Shown one piece after another: positions 18,838-28,009 of a stretch of 64,000 nt of DNA. The notes under the pieces were generated by a model, which was given only the letters and a program-made list of their open reading frames with translations, was not told the origin of the DNA and made no database searches. The position numbers and the translations under genes were made by a program. The stretch is from Floricoccus penangensis (GTDB taxonomy: Bacteria > Bacillota > Bacilli > Lactobacillales > Streptococcaceae). The stretch lies in assembly GCF_001832885.1 (NCBI RefSeq), contig NZ_MKIQ01000027.1, forward strand, positions 248,001 through 312,000, in the 5' to 3' direction. Each line of letters starts with the position of its first letter. Position 1 is the first letter of the stretch.

Positions 18838-19302
18838 ATGTCAAATATTAATAAAAATAAAGATATTGAAAAATATATTTCAGTTATTGATGATAAATGG
18901 AAAGCTTCTTATGAAAAATTATTAGATGTTATAAATGAAAATATTCCATCGGGTTTTGAGTTGAATTTTTAATATTGTATGCCAACTTATGTTGTTCCTT
19001 TATCAATATTTCCCGAAGGATATTTAGGACAAAAAGATGAACCTTTACCTTTTGTCAGTCTTGCAAGTCAAAAAAATTATATTTCCTTATATCATATGGG
19101 ATTGATGGGGAATCGTGCATTATTAACTTGGTTTGAAGATGAGTATGCTAAAGAAGTTCCAACAAAGCTGAACATTGGAAAATCTTGTATAAGGTTTTCC
19201 AATCCTAAGAATATTCCTTTTGAATTAATAGTAGAATTGATGAAAAAGATTTCTCTTAAAGATTATGTTAACAATTATGAAAGATATAGAGATAAAAAAT
19301 AA
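18838..19302 (+). pseudogene. DUF1801-family protein interrupted by an in-frame TAA
   Basis: One reading frame runs from the ATG at 18838 to the stop at 19302 and is broken only by TAA at 18970-18972 (codon 45). The first part (MSNINKNKDIEKYIS to IPSGFELNF) and the second part (MPTYVVPLSIFPEGYLG, FVSLASQKNYISLYHMG, LNIGKSCIRF, DYVNNYE) together make one complete DUF1801 domain of normal length. The stop falls just before the conserved Tyr-Gly-Met, which here reads Tyr-Cys-Met. GGAGG at the end of the upstream TPM gene serves the first ATG. A restart at the ATG at 18979 has no ribosome site. The molecular function of DUF1801 is not known. Confidence 0.75.
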
Positions 19303-19327
19303 GCCTTGACTATATAGTCAAAGCTTA
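19300..19327. terminator. Bidirectional terminator
   Basis: TAAGC-C-TTGACTA pairs with TAGTCAA-A-GCTTA around the stop of the DUF1801 gene. The U tract is better on the minus strand and would serve gatD. Confidence 0.7.
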
Positions 19328-19328
19328 T

Positions 19329-20114
19329 TTACTTACTTTTTTCTGCCTTACGCTTTATATCATTTACAACTTGACCTTGCATTTCATTTGCAAGAACATC
19401 TTCAAATGCAGGTATTTCAATTTCACTTCCATATTTTTTTTCAAGAGCTGTCTTAATCAAGCGGTAAGCAAGATTTGTATTTCTTGAAAGAATTGGACCG
19501 TGGAAGTAGCTACAAAAAACATTTTTATAGTGAGCACCTTCAGTGCCATCTTCGCTATTATTTCCTTGACCAAAAACTACTTTACCAAGCGGTTTTTCTT
19601 TTTCAGATAAAAATGTTCTACCTTGATGATTTTCGAAACCATAATAGGTTTCATCAAATTCATCATTATGAATTTCAATATCACCGATGAAGCGGTTATC
19701 TTTTTGGTTAAGAGTATAGTGGTTCATAGCCGAAATACCCGGAATTTTTTGTCCGCTTGCATCCATATAGTATTGTCCTAAAAGTTGAAAACCACCACAG
19801 ATTGCAAGCATTACACCGTCATTCTCAATGTACTCTTTAATACCATCTGCTTTTTTAGGCAAATCTTCACTTACAATTACTTGTTCGTAATCTTGACCAC
19901 CACCAAAAAAAGCAAGATCAAATTTATCAGCCTTGAAATCATCTTCAAGACTAACAATATTGAAAGTCATATGTGCACCGAGCTTTTCACCAACGTATTT
20001 AAGCATGAGAACATTTCCGTTGTCCCCATATGTATTCATTAAGTCTCCATACAAATGAGCTGCATTAAGCGAATAAGGATAATTTTTTTCTTTTGATTCA
20101 ATTGATTTATACAT
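19329..20114 (-). CDS. gatD: Lipid II isoglutaminyl synthase, glutaminase subunit GatD
   Basis: The 261-residue product is a CobB/CobQ-like class I glutamine amidotransferase. It has the nucleophile Cys in [15 protein letters not shown], the upstream [10 protein letters not shown] loop, and the catalytic His near YFHGP. GatD releases ammonia that MurT uses to amidate the alpha-carboxyl of the second stem-peptide residue (D-iGlu to D-iGln) in lipid II. It lies 12 bp after murT on the same transcript, as in staphylococci and streptococci. The length of about 260 residues is normal. Confidence 0.93.
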   Translation of the reverse strand: MYKSIESKEKNYPYSLNAAHLYGDLMNTYGDNGNVLMLKYVGEKLGAHMTFNIVSLEDDFKADKFDLAFFGGGQDYEQVIVSEDLPKKADGIKEYIENDGVMLAICGGFQLLGQYYMDASGQKIPGISAMNHYTLNQKDNRFIGDIEIHNDEFDETYYGFENHQGRTFLSEKEKPLGKVVFGQGNNSEDGTEGAHYKNVFCSYFHGPILSRNTNLAYRLIKTALEKKYGSEIEIPAFEDVLANEMQGQVVNDIKRKAEKSK

Positions 20115-20126
20115 ACTATCTCCTTA

Positions 20127-21479
20127 TTATTTCATCTCACCAGAGATGATATTCTTATTTTTAAGTAGCTCACGCATTTCAAGCATAGCGGTATAAGTTG
20201 CTAGGATATATACATGATCAGTATCTTGATTTTGAATTTGTTCGAGTACGGCAGTGAGACTTTCAACTTCTGATAGATTATTTTCGTCAAAACCAGCAAC
20301 ACGTAGACGGCGTGCCATTTCAGAATGACGTACACCACCAGTTATAACGCTTGTTACATCCATATCAGTGATTGTTTCAAAATTTGCATCCCATATCCAA
20401 CTTGTATCAATACCATCAGCATAATTAGCATTGAGAAGTGCTACTAAGGCAAAAGGATAAGGAGCCATTTTTATCATATCAAGAACTTGATTTGCACCTA
20501 CTGGGTTTTTAATAAGAACAAGTGTGCATTTTTTATTACCAACATTAAAAGTTTCTTGACGACCAAAAACAGCACGACTATTATCAAAACCAGCTTTAAT
20601 TTGATTACTAGATACACCAAGGTATTCAGCCACAGCTACAGCCGCAAGAGCATTGTAGATGTTATATAATCCACCCACATTGATTCTATAATCTTGACCG
20701 TCGATAATAAAATCACTTGATACATTATCTATACTTACAAGTTCAGTTAGCTTGTAATCAAGTTCAGGACGTTTAAAATCGCAGTTTGGGCAGAGGTAAT
20801 CCCCCAAATTAGCGTATGTATTAGTCTTGTATTTAAGTATGTGATGACATCTTGGACAAAGTACACCCTCAGTATTATAGTGAGCTCGTTTTGGCTCACC
20901 TTTTTTTGTATCAAAGCCGTAGTAAAGAACCTTGTTATCTACTTCTTTTGAGCTGAAAAGTGGACTGTCGCCATTCATAAGAATCGTAGCTTCTGGACTA
21001 TTTGCTGCGCCTTTAAGGATTAAATCGTAAGTTGTATAAATTTCTCCATAACGATCCATTTGATCACGAAAGATATTTGTAAAGACAAAAAGTGTTGGTT
21101 TAATATATTGGGTAATTTTAGGTAAGCTTGCTTCATCGATTTCAAGTACAGCAACTTTTTTACTACCATTTGTCCCCTTAGGAGCAGTCAGGAAGGTTGA
21201 AACAATCCCTGTTATCATATTTGCTCCGGTAGGATTAGTAGTCACAGAGCCAAAGGCTTGTTCTAAAATTCCAACAGTCAAAGCAGTAGTTAAAGTTTTT
21301 CCATTAGTACCTGTTACAACAATAATTTCATCGTAGTTATTAGCAAGTTCATCGAGTATATTTGGATCAAGTTGAAGGGCCAGCTTTCCTGGGAAAGTTG
21401 AGCCTCTCTTGAAAAAGTTTTTTAGTACAAAATGCGCTGATCTTCCGACTGAAGCAGCAAAAATCGATTGTATTTTCAT
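20127..21479 (-). CDS. murT: Lipid II isoglutaminyl synthase, Mur ligase-like subunit MurT
   Basis: The 450-residue product has a Mur-ligase central domain with the P-loop [11 protein letters not shown] and a nearby TNPTGANM segment. A MurT-type Cys4 ribbon insertion is present ([10 protein letters not shown], then [12 protein letters not shown]). The C-terminal DUF1727 domain carries the region IWDANFE. MurT activates the lipid II carboxyl with ATP and accepts ammonia from GatD. Peptidoglycan amidation by this pair is essential or near-essential in related cocci. It is transcribed divergently from the subtilase gene. Confidence 0.93.
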   Translation of the reverse strand: MKIQSIFAASVGRSAHFVLKNFFKRGSTFPGKLALQLDPNILDELANNYDEIIVVTGTNGKTLTTALTVGILEQAFGSVTTNPTGANMITGIVSTFLTAPKGTNGSKKVAVLEIDEASLPKITQYIKPTLFVFTNIFRDQMDRYGEIYTTYDLILKGAANSPEATILMNGDSPLFSSKEVDNKVLYYGFDTKKGEPKRAHYNTEGVLCPRCHHILKYKTNTYANLGDYLCPNCDFKRPELDYKLTELVSIDNVSSDFIIDGQDYRINVGGLYNIYNALAAVAVAEYLGVSSNQIKAGFDNSRAVFGRQETFNVGNKKCTLVLIKNPVGANQVLDMIKMAPYPFALVALLNANYADGIDTSWIWDANFETITDMDVTSVITGGVRHSEMARRLRVAGFDENNLSEVESLTAVLEQIQNQDTDHVYILATYTAMLEMRELLKNKNIISGEMK

Positions 21480-21601
21480 AATAGATATTTTAGCATAAAA
21501 GTGACCATTTAAAAAGTGAGAGAAATAGATGAAATATTACCTAATGTATTTTATAATTAAAAATTTATAATACATAACAAAATATTTTTATCATGATTCT
21601 A

Positions 21602-21657
21602 TTTAACATTATGTAATTATATGTTATAATTTCTGGAAACAATTATCTGATAATTGT
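21602..21657 (+). promoter_or_regulatory. Promoter and palindromic operator of the cell-wall subtilase
   Basis: TTTAAC (21602-21607), a 17-bp spacer and an extended -10 TGTTATAAT (21622-21630) form the promoter. Just past the expected start lies a perfect 9-bp inverted repeat, ACAATTATC-T-GATAATTGT (21639-21657). That is suitable as a repressor site for a dimeric regulator, or as a 5' mRNA stem. I cannot name the regulator. Confidence 0.55.
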
Positions 21658-21714
21658 ATATATTTAAAATATTTAGTGAGTTGAAATAATTTTCAGAGGA
21701 ATAGGAGAAATTTG

Positions 21715-24700
21715 TTGAAAAAAGAGTTTAAGAAGTCAGCAATTATTGCTGCAAGTTTTTTGCTATTATCAACCCCCATACTACAAGCTGCAACAGTTTA
21801 TGCTGAGGATAGTAATAAAGAAAGTTCAGTATCATCTGAGAAAGATGAGAAAGCATTAAAAGAGTATCTTCAAAATCAGAGTCAATTAAAAAATGAAGAT
21901 AATACCAAATCATTTTATGATGCAGTGAAGGAACAGCTGAAACTTGAAGGAATTATTAAAGAAGGTGGTTCCGAAACAGAAATTGATCAGAATCAAAAAA
22001 TCCGTGTAATTGTTCAATTAGGGAAAAATGCTGCTATTGATAAGGTTGGAACAAGTAGTGGAAATAAAAGGTCTATTGAAAAAATTGAGAAAGAAATTGA
22101 TTCTGTGAAAGGGAATCAAAAATCTGTTAAGAGTGAGGTTGAAAAAATTGCGGGTGCAAAAGCTCGTCGCTCATTTGGATATCTTGTAAATGGATTTTCA
22201 ATTGATATTAAATTAGCGGATTATGATAAAATAAAAGATTTAAATGGAGTATTGGCAGTTACACCTGCACAAGTCTATTATCCGACTGATGCTGATGCAA
22301 ATTCCCTTGGACAAGTTCAAAAAGTCTGGGAAGAACATCAACTTAAGGGTGAAGGAATGGTTGTTTCTATTATTGATACTGGTATAGACTCAAGCCATAA
22401 AGATTTGTACTTATCAGATAAAAGTAGTGGACGTTTGAATAAAGATTCAGCGGCTGCACTTGGGAAAGGTAAATATTTTACAGAAAAAGTACCTTTTGGT
22501 TATAACTATGCAGATGGAAGTACTGATATTGTCGATACAACAGGCAGTATGCATGGTCAACACGTTGCAGGTATTGCAGCATCAAACGGTAATGTTAAAG
22601 GTGTTGCGCCAGAGGCTCAACTATTAGCAATGAAAGTATTCTCAAATAACACAGACTATAAAGGATGTTTTAGTGATGATGTCATAGCTGCAATTGAAGA
22701 TTCGGTGAAACTTGGAGCAGATGTTATCAATATGAGTTTAGGATCAGTCACAGCTAATACTGATATTGATGATCCTCAATCACAAGCAATCAAAAAAGCT
22801 AGTGATGCAGGAGTGATTTCTGTAATTTCTGCTGGAAATAGTGGAACAAGTGGTTCAACAGGGGATGGTAATCCAAAGAATCAATTTGATACACCAGAAT
22901 TGAGTACAACAGGTAGTCCTGGTGTAACTCCAGAGGCTCTAACAGTTGCATCATCTGAAAATTCAAAGGTTAAGATTAAAACTATCAAGGAGATAAAAGG
23001 TTTAGTAAAATTTGATTCAGTACCTGATTTAAATGATGGTTCAACAACTGTATTCACTCAAGCAGAATCAGATTACAGTATTTTGAAATCTGGACATAAA
23101 TTAATTGATTTAGGTTTAGGTACCGAAGATGATTACACCAAAGATAAGAAAGAAGAATTAAAAGGAAATATTGCCTTAATTTCACGTGGAGCTATTACAT
23201 TTACTGAAAAGGTAAAACATGCCAAGGATAATGGTGCTGTTGCTGTCGTTATTTATAATAACGCTGATGGTTTAGTATCAATGAGTCTAGACGACAAGGA
23301 ATTTCCAACACTAGGCTTTTCAAAAGTTGATGGAGAAAAATTAGTAGAGACTGCAAAATCAGGAAAAAAAGTTGCCTTTGATTTCAACATGGCAGCAATC
23401 AATAATGTTGAAGCAGGAAGGATGTCTGACTTTAGTTCGTGGGGACCAACACCAGAATTGAATTTTAAACCTGAAATTTCTGCGCCTGGCGGAAATATTT
23501 ATTCGTTGGCTAATGATAATAAATATCAAAACATGAGTGGTACTTCGATGGCAGCTCCTTTTGTTGCTGGATCTGAGGCACTGATATTACAAGCAATCAA
23601 ACAAAAAAATCTAAATCTAAGTGGATCAGAACTAGTTAAATTTGCTAAAAACTCGGCTTTATCTACATCTGTTCCAATAATTGATCTTGACCATACGAAA
23701 GAAATAATTTCTCCTAGAAGACAAGGAGCAGGACAAATTAATGTTGCTGCTGCGATTGAGAACAATGTTAGCTTAGTTAACAAAGCAGATGGAAATGGAA
23801 CAATTACCCTTAGGGAAATTGGTCGCTCATCAACTTTTACTGTTACCTTGAAAAACAATGGTTCTAAGGATGAAACATATGCCTTCAATGATTATGGTGG
23901 AGTTTATACTCAAAAAACTGATGAAAATAAAGAAATTTACGATACAAAAATTGAAAAGGCAAGTATAAAGACTGATAGTAACAAGCTTACGATTAAAGCT
24001 GGTGAATCAAAAGACGTTACATTAACAGTTACTTTGCCGTATGATTTTGCTGAGAATCAATTTGTTGAAGGTTTTGTAGGCTTTGATGGTGTTAATGTTC
24101 CAAACCTTGTTATTCCATACATGGGATTTTTCGGTAAATATGATTCAGGCAAGATTATTGACCCATTAGTATACGAAGATGGACACTCAGCTCCAAGTCA
24201 GTCTGGCTACTTAATTTCCGATAATAACTATGTTTTAGGTATTGGAAAAGATAAAGATGGCAAATCTAATGTTGATCCAAAAAGAATTGCTATTTCACCT
24301 AATAATAAAGATAATGTTCAAGATTATGCAGTACCAGTTCTTTACTTTAATAAAAATTTCAATGAAGCAAAATATGAAATTGTAGACGATAAAGATAAGA
24401 CAATTCGGGAACTTGCAATCGATAATAGTGGACACAAAGACTACTATTCAAGTGGTAAATGGAGTAACCATACAGTAACAGAGGCAACTTGGAGTGGCGA
24501 AGTATTTGATAAAAAGACTGGTAAAGATATTCAGGTAAAAGATGGGCAATATAAGTATAAAGTAACAGTAAGTCCAAGAACAGGAGGCGCAGATCAAACT
24601 ACATATATTCCAATCATAGTTGACAATACTGCTCCAAAATTGGATAAACTAAGTGTTAATAAAAATGGTAACATTGTTTTCCAAGCTAGTGATGAACTTT

Positions 24701-26934
24701 CTGGATTGAATGAAGGAGTAGTAGCTATTTCCTTAAATGGTCAAAAAACAACAATTGAAGTTACCAAAAAAGGTGATACCTACGAATCAGTTCAATCATT
24801 TACTGATTACTTTGAAAAAGGGAAAAATAATATTGAACTTGCTATTAGTGATAATGCTGGAAATTCAACTTATGCCTCAACTATCTATGAAACTACCAAA
24901 GACAGTTTACTAGTCTATAATATCGCAGATGGTGATTCAATTAATCAAGCTACTGCTGGCTTTAATGAAGAAAATAAAACCTTCGAAATAACAGGTAGCT
25001 ATAAAGAAAATACGACAATATTTGTAAATGGAGTTGAAACGAAAACTGATGGAAATGGACTATTTAAGGTTTCAATCCCTCTAACAAATTCTACAAAAGA
25101 AGTAATTTTTTCAGAAGATAAATCAGGTGAAAAAGAAATTTCTAAAATTGCTGTAAATGTAAATATTGTGGGACCAGAAGTTACAGTTAATGGATTAGGT
25201 GAAAATAGTCTAATTAATACAACAAGTGATAAATATACTATTTCTGGTAATGTTAAAGATGCTAGTGATGTAATTCTTTATAATCCAAATACAAAAGAAC
25301 AAATCCCTGTTGAGGTTGATGAATCCGGTAATTTTAGTAAAGAGGTTAAACTCAATTATGGAGATAATTTATATTATGTAGTAGCTTCAAATGAAGTTGG
25401 AAATGAGACATATGTAGGTGTAACGATTAATTCATCAGGTAGCACATCATTAAGTTCAGATGTCTTAAGTTTTGATAATTTAGATTCAGGGTTAATGCTG
25501 ATTAATACTGAAAGTAAACAATATGATAAATCAGCTAAGACTTTAAGTATTACAGGTAAGTTAGCATATCCTGTTAGTAACTTTACCCTTAATGGAGAAC
25601 AAGTAAATTATGACCCAAACACTCTTCAATTTACTTACCAATTGAAGAATATATCTACTGGAACGTATAGACTTCAAGCATATGTTCAAGATGATAAATT
25701 AAATAATGGTCGTCCTCTTGTTAATTATTCATATCAAATATGGGTCGATGATAAGTTACCAAGTCTTCAACTTAAAGGTATGGAAGAGCACAATGGTAAA
25801 TTAGCTGCTTATACAAACTCAAATCCTTACACTGTAAAAGCAACTATTACAGATAATTTATCTGGTTATAATTTTGCAATTAATAATAGCCACGTATATA
25901 GTGATAAGGCTTACGAAGTATTTAATGAAAAATTCTTTGCTGGAAAACCTGCAGTAGATGTAAATTATAATGTTGATATACTTGAAGAAGATACTTCTAA
26001 AATGACTGCACTTTTAGTTGATGAGCTTCGAAATAAAACACAACTCGATTTTACAGTAAGTCACCACAAGAAAAATATTGAGGCACCAAGTATTTCATCT
26101 AGTAATACTGAGTGGACTAACAAACCTCTTATTCTTTCATCAGGTAATTATCAAGCAGTAAAAGATGCTGCTGGTAATTTTGAAAAACCTGTTCTTTATT
26201 ACTCAATTGATAATAAAACTTGGACAGAAGTGCCAAATGATCTATCTGTAGTAGAAAATGGAACTTACTACTTCCAATATAAAGATAAATATGGAAACGA
26301 ATCATCAGTTTCTACTTTTGAAGTGAAGAATATCCGTACTGCGATTGCAGGAAATCCAACTGTTAATCTGATTGTTGATAAAGATAAGGAAAAAGTTACT
26401 GTTGAACTTGGTGTTGATTCAAAAGATGAAATAACAAAAGTAAAATATAGCTTAGATGATGGAAAAACTTGGCAAGTATATGATAAACCTTTTGAAATTA
26501 AGAAGGATACTGTGATTCGAGTTAAGACATTCGATAAGGCAGGAAATGAAAGTGAAGTAACCTCTACAAAAATTTCAATAAAATCAACTAATCAAAAACC
26601 AACACCAATTCCAAAACCTGGTGGTGGAAAAGCAAAACCAGTTCCTAAACCAGGTGAAAATGGGGAGTACAAAGATAATAAAGAAAAAGAAGAACCTGGC
26701 TCTCAGGAACCAATTGGTATTATCGGAAATAATGTAAGCGGTGGAAGTAACGGAAATTCTGGAAAGGGTGTAAACAAAAACAACTCATCTTTAAGAAAGA
26801 ATTTACCAAGCACTGGTGAAGAAAAAGCACTTTGGGCAACAGTAGGAGCAGGTATAATAGCTTTAGCTGGTGGATTATTTTACTACAAACGCAAAAAAGA
26901 CAAAGATGAATCTGATGATGATTCACAAAATTAA
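21715..26934 (+). CDS. LPXTG-anchored cell-wall subtilisin-like protease (lactocepin/C5a-peptidase type)
   Basis: The 1739-residue product has a signal peptide (about 1-29, ending AATVYAED), a prodomain, and an S8 catalytic domain with Asp221 (IIDTGID), His280 (MHGQHVAG) and Ser611 (NMSGTSMAAP). A PA domain is inserted before the Ser (about 430-560). A C5a-peptidase-type Fn3 domain, repeated Ig-like modules, a Pro/Lys spacer (PIPKPGGGKAKPVPKPG) and the sortase motif LPSTG (1697-1701) with hydrophobic stretch and basic tail follow. Such enzymes degrade external proteins for peptide nutrition or cleave host factors. Two TTG codons compete as start; 21715 is spaced 7 nt from AGGAG, and 21712 only 4 nt. 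Confidence 0.9.
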   Translation: MKKEFKKSAIIAASFLLLSTPILQAATVYAEDSNKESSVSSEKDEKALKEYLQNQSQLKNEDNTKSFYDAVKEQLKLEGIIKEGGSETEIDQNQKIRVIVQLGKNAAIDKVGTSSGNKRSIEKIEKEIDSVKGNQKSVKSEVEKIAGAKARRSFGYLVNGFSIDIKLADYDKIKDLNGVLAVTPAQVYYPTDADANSLGQVQKVWEEHQLKGEGMVVSIIDTGIDSSHKDLYLSDKSSGRLNKDSAAALGKGKYFTEKVPFGYNYADGSTDIVDTTGSMHGQHVAGIAASNGNVKGVAPEAQLLAMKVFSNNTDYKGCFSDDVIAAIEDSVKLGADVINMSLGSVTANTDIDDPQSQAIKKASDAGVISVISAGNSGTSGSTGDGNPKNQFDTPELSTTGSPGVTPEALTVASSENSKVKIKTIKEIKGLVKFDSVPDLNDGSTTVFTQAESDYSILKSGHKLIDLGLGTEDDYTKDKKEELKGNIALISRGAITFTEKVKHAKDNGAVAVVIYNNADGLVSMSLDDKEFPTLGFSKVDGEKLVETAKSGKKVAFDFNMAAINNVEAGRMSDFSSWGPTPELNFKPEISAPGGNIYSLANDNKYQNMSGTSMAAPFVAGSEALILQAIKQKNLNLSGSELVKFAKNSALSTSVPIIDLDHTKEIISPRRQGAGQINVAAAIENNVSLVNKADGNGTITLREIGRSSTFTVTLKNNGSKDETYAFNDYGGVYTQKTDENKEIYDTKIEKASIKTDSNKLTIKAGESKDVTLTVTLPYDFAENQFVEGFVGFDGVNVPNLVIPYMGFFGKYDSGKIIDPLVYEDGHSAPSQSGYLISDNNYVLGIGKDKDGKSNVDPKRIAISPNNKDNVQDYAVPVLYFNKNFNEAKYEIVDDKDKTIRELAIDNSGHKDYYSSGKWSNHTVTEATWSGEVFDKKTGKDIQVKDGQYKYKVTVSPRTGGADQTTYIPIIVDNTAPKLDKLSVNKNGNIVFQASDELSGLNEGVVAISLNGQKTTIEVTKKGDTYESVQSFTDYFEKGKNNIELAISDNAGNSTYASTIYETTKDSLLVYNIADGDSINQATAGFNEENKTFEITGSYKENTTIFVNGVETKTDGNGLFKVSIPLTNSTKEVIFSEDKSGEKEISKIAVNVNIVGPEVTVNGLGENSLINTTSDKYTISGNVKDASDVILYNPNTKEQIPVEVDESGNFSKEVKLNYGDNLYYVVASNEVGNETYVGVTINSSGSTSLSSDVLSFDNLDSGLMLINTESKQYDKSAKTLSITGKLAYPVSNFTLNGEQVNYDPNTLQFTYQLKNISTGTYRLQAYVQDDKLNNGRPLVNYSYQIWVDDKLPSLQLKGMEEHNGKLAAYTNSNPYTVKATITDNLSGYNFAINNSHVYSDKAYEVFNEKFFAGKPAVDVNYNVDILEEDTSKMTALLVDELRNKTQLDFTVSHHKKNIEAPSISSSNTEWTNKPLILSSGNYQAVKDAAGNFEKPVLYYSIDNKTWTEVPNDLSVVENGTYYFQYKDKYGNESSVSTFEVKNIRTAIAGNPTVNLIVDKDKEKVTVELGVDSKDEITKVKYSLDDGKTWQVYDKPFEIKKDTVIRVKTFDKAGNESEVTSTKISIKSTNQKPTPIPKPGGGKAKPVPKPGENGEYKDNKEKEEPGSQEPIGIIGNNVSGGSNGNSGKGVNKNNSSLRKNLPSTGEEKALWATVGAGIIALAGGLFYYKRKKDKDESDDDSQN

Positions 26935-26946
26935 AAGATAATATTT

Positions 26947-26980
26947 AAAAACCCTCGGCACACTAGTCTGAGGGTTTTAG
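26947..26980 (+). terminator. Terminator of the subtilase gene
   Basis: AAAACCCTC (26948-26956) pairs with GAGGGTTTT (26970-26978), 13 bp after the stop codon. Confidence 0.85.
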
Positions 26981-27035
26981 CATTTATATAGATATTTTTG
27001 ATATAATTATTAAAAGAATATATAAGGTGAAAATT

Positions 27036-27392
27036 ATGGAAAAGAAAAAGAATTCTTATAATGAACAGATAAAAAGAGGATTATTACCAGGGAAATATGG
27101 TGAATATGATTTTGGGAATTTTAATTTTGACGATCCTACCTATGATGAAAATTATGGATTTGAAGATTATAAAGAAGAAGCTCAAGCCTATATAGAAAAT
27201 GATAGTGAAAAAACTATATCTGTAAAAGAAAGTAAATTTATCAAGGAAGATTTAAAAGCACCCAAAGAAGTTTTTTCAAACTTTCAAAGTAAAAGTGAAG
27301 AATTAAGTAAGGGTATAATTAAAAACTCAAATCGTATGTTTAAATTGTACAGACAAATTTTTGAGAAATTTTGGATATGGAATAAAAAATGA
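27036..27392 (+). CDS. Hypothetical protein, acidic N-terminal half
   Basis: The 118-residue product has no signal peptide or membrane helix. It has a Tyr/Asp/Gly-rich acidic region (about 20-55, GKYGEYDFGNFNF, YDENYGFEDYKEEAQAY) and a Lys-rich helical C-terminus. I do not recognise a family. AAGGTG at 27024-27029 fits the ATG at 27036 better than the GTG at 27027. An extended -10, TGATATAAT (26999-27007), lies just upstream. The stop overlaps the start of the GNAT gene (ATGA), so the two are translationally coupled. Confidence 0.6.
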   Translation: MEKKKNSYNEQIKRGLLPGKYGEYDFGNFNFDDPTYDENYGFEDYKEEAQAYIENDSEKTISVKESKFIKEDLKAPKEVFSNFQSKSEELSKGIIKNSNRMFKLYRQIFEKFWIWNKK

Positions 27393-27925
27393 AAATTTTA
27401 GAGACCGAAAGACTAATATTAAGAGAATGGGAACTAGGAGATGAAAAATATTTAAAATTTTTTCTAGGGGATAATAGGGTCATGTATGCCTACGAAGGAG
27501 TATTTTCAGATGATCGTATTGCTTTGTGGTTAGAGTGGAATCTAGAATCATATAAGAAAAATGGATATGGTTTATGGGCAATTGAGCTAAAAAATGACGG
27601 AAAAGTTATAGGCGAATGTGGTCTTACTAATCAGGAAGTAGAAGGTGAGATTTATAAAGAAATTGGCTACCACTTGATTTTTGATGAGTGGCATAATGGA
27701 TATGCTGTAGAAGCTGCGCGTGCTGTGAAAGAATATGCATTTAATGAATTGAAGGTTAGAGAAGTTGTATCTACTGTTAGAAATAATAATATTACCTCTA
27801 TGAATGTCGCCATTAGAAATGGAATGACTGTCGATAGGATTTTTAATAAGTCCTACAAGGGAATTGATATGCCACATTTTTTGTTTAAGGTTGAAAATAG
27901 TAACTCTCATAATATGTCTGAATAA
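27389..27925 (+). CDS. GNAT-family N-acetyltransferase (RimJ/RimL type)
   Basis: The 178-residue product opens with the RimJ/L-type pattern ILETERLILREWELGDEKYL. It continues with GECGLTNQEV and EIGYHLIFDEWHNGYAVEAAR (acetyl-CoA loop), and the C-terminal NxxSMNVAIRNGM motif. Members acetylate N-termini or small molecules; the target here is unknown. It overlaps the upstream hypothetical gene by 4 bp and ends at a terminator before lepA. Confidence 0.85.
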   Translation: MKILETERLILREWELGDEKYLKFFLGDNRVMYAYEGVFSDDRIALWLEWNLESYKKNGYGLWAIELKNDGKVIGECGLTNQEVEGEIYKEIGYHLIFDEWHNGYAVEAARAVKEYAFNELKVREVVSTVRNNNITSMNVAIRNGMTVDRIFNKSYKGIDMPHFLFKVENSNSHNMSE

Positions 27926-27932
27926 TGATTTT

Positions 27933-27955
27933 AAGCACTAGTGATAGTGCTTTTT
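27933..27955 (+). terminator. Terminator after the GNAT gene
   Basis: AAGCACTA (27933-27940), loop GTGA and TAGTGCTT are followed by a T tract. Confidence 0.85.
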
Positions 27956-28009
27956 GATGGTAAATTATGGTATAATAAAACGATTATCAAAAAGTGATGA
28001 GGAAATTAA

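Noticed and set aside
21639-21657. FabT, GlnR or cre site at the subtilase palindrome
   Set aside because: The sequence does not match TTTGAnTnTCAAA, TGTnA-N7-TnACA or the cre core CG, so the regulator is left unnamed.
26590-26680. Pro/Lys-rich stretch of the subtilase as a tandem repeat element
   Set aside because: It is an ordinary wall-spanning spacer with only two loosely similar units.
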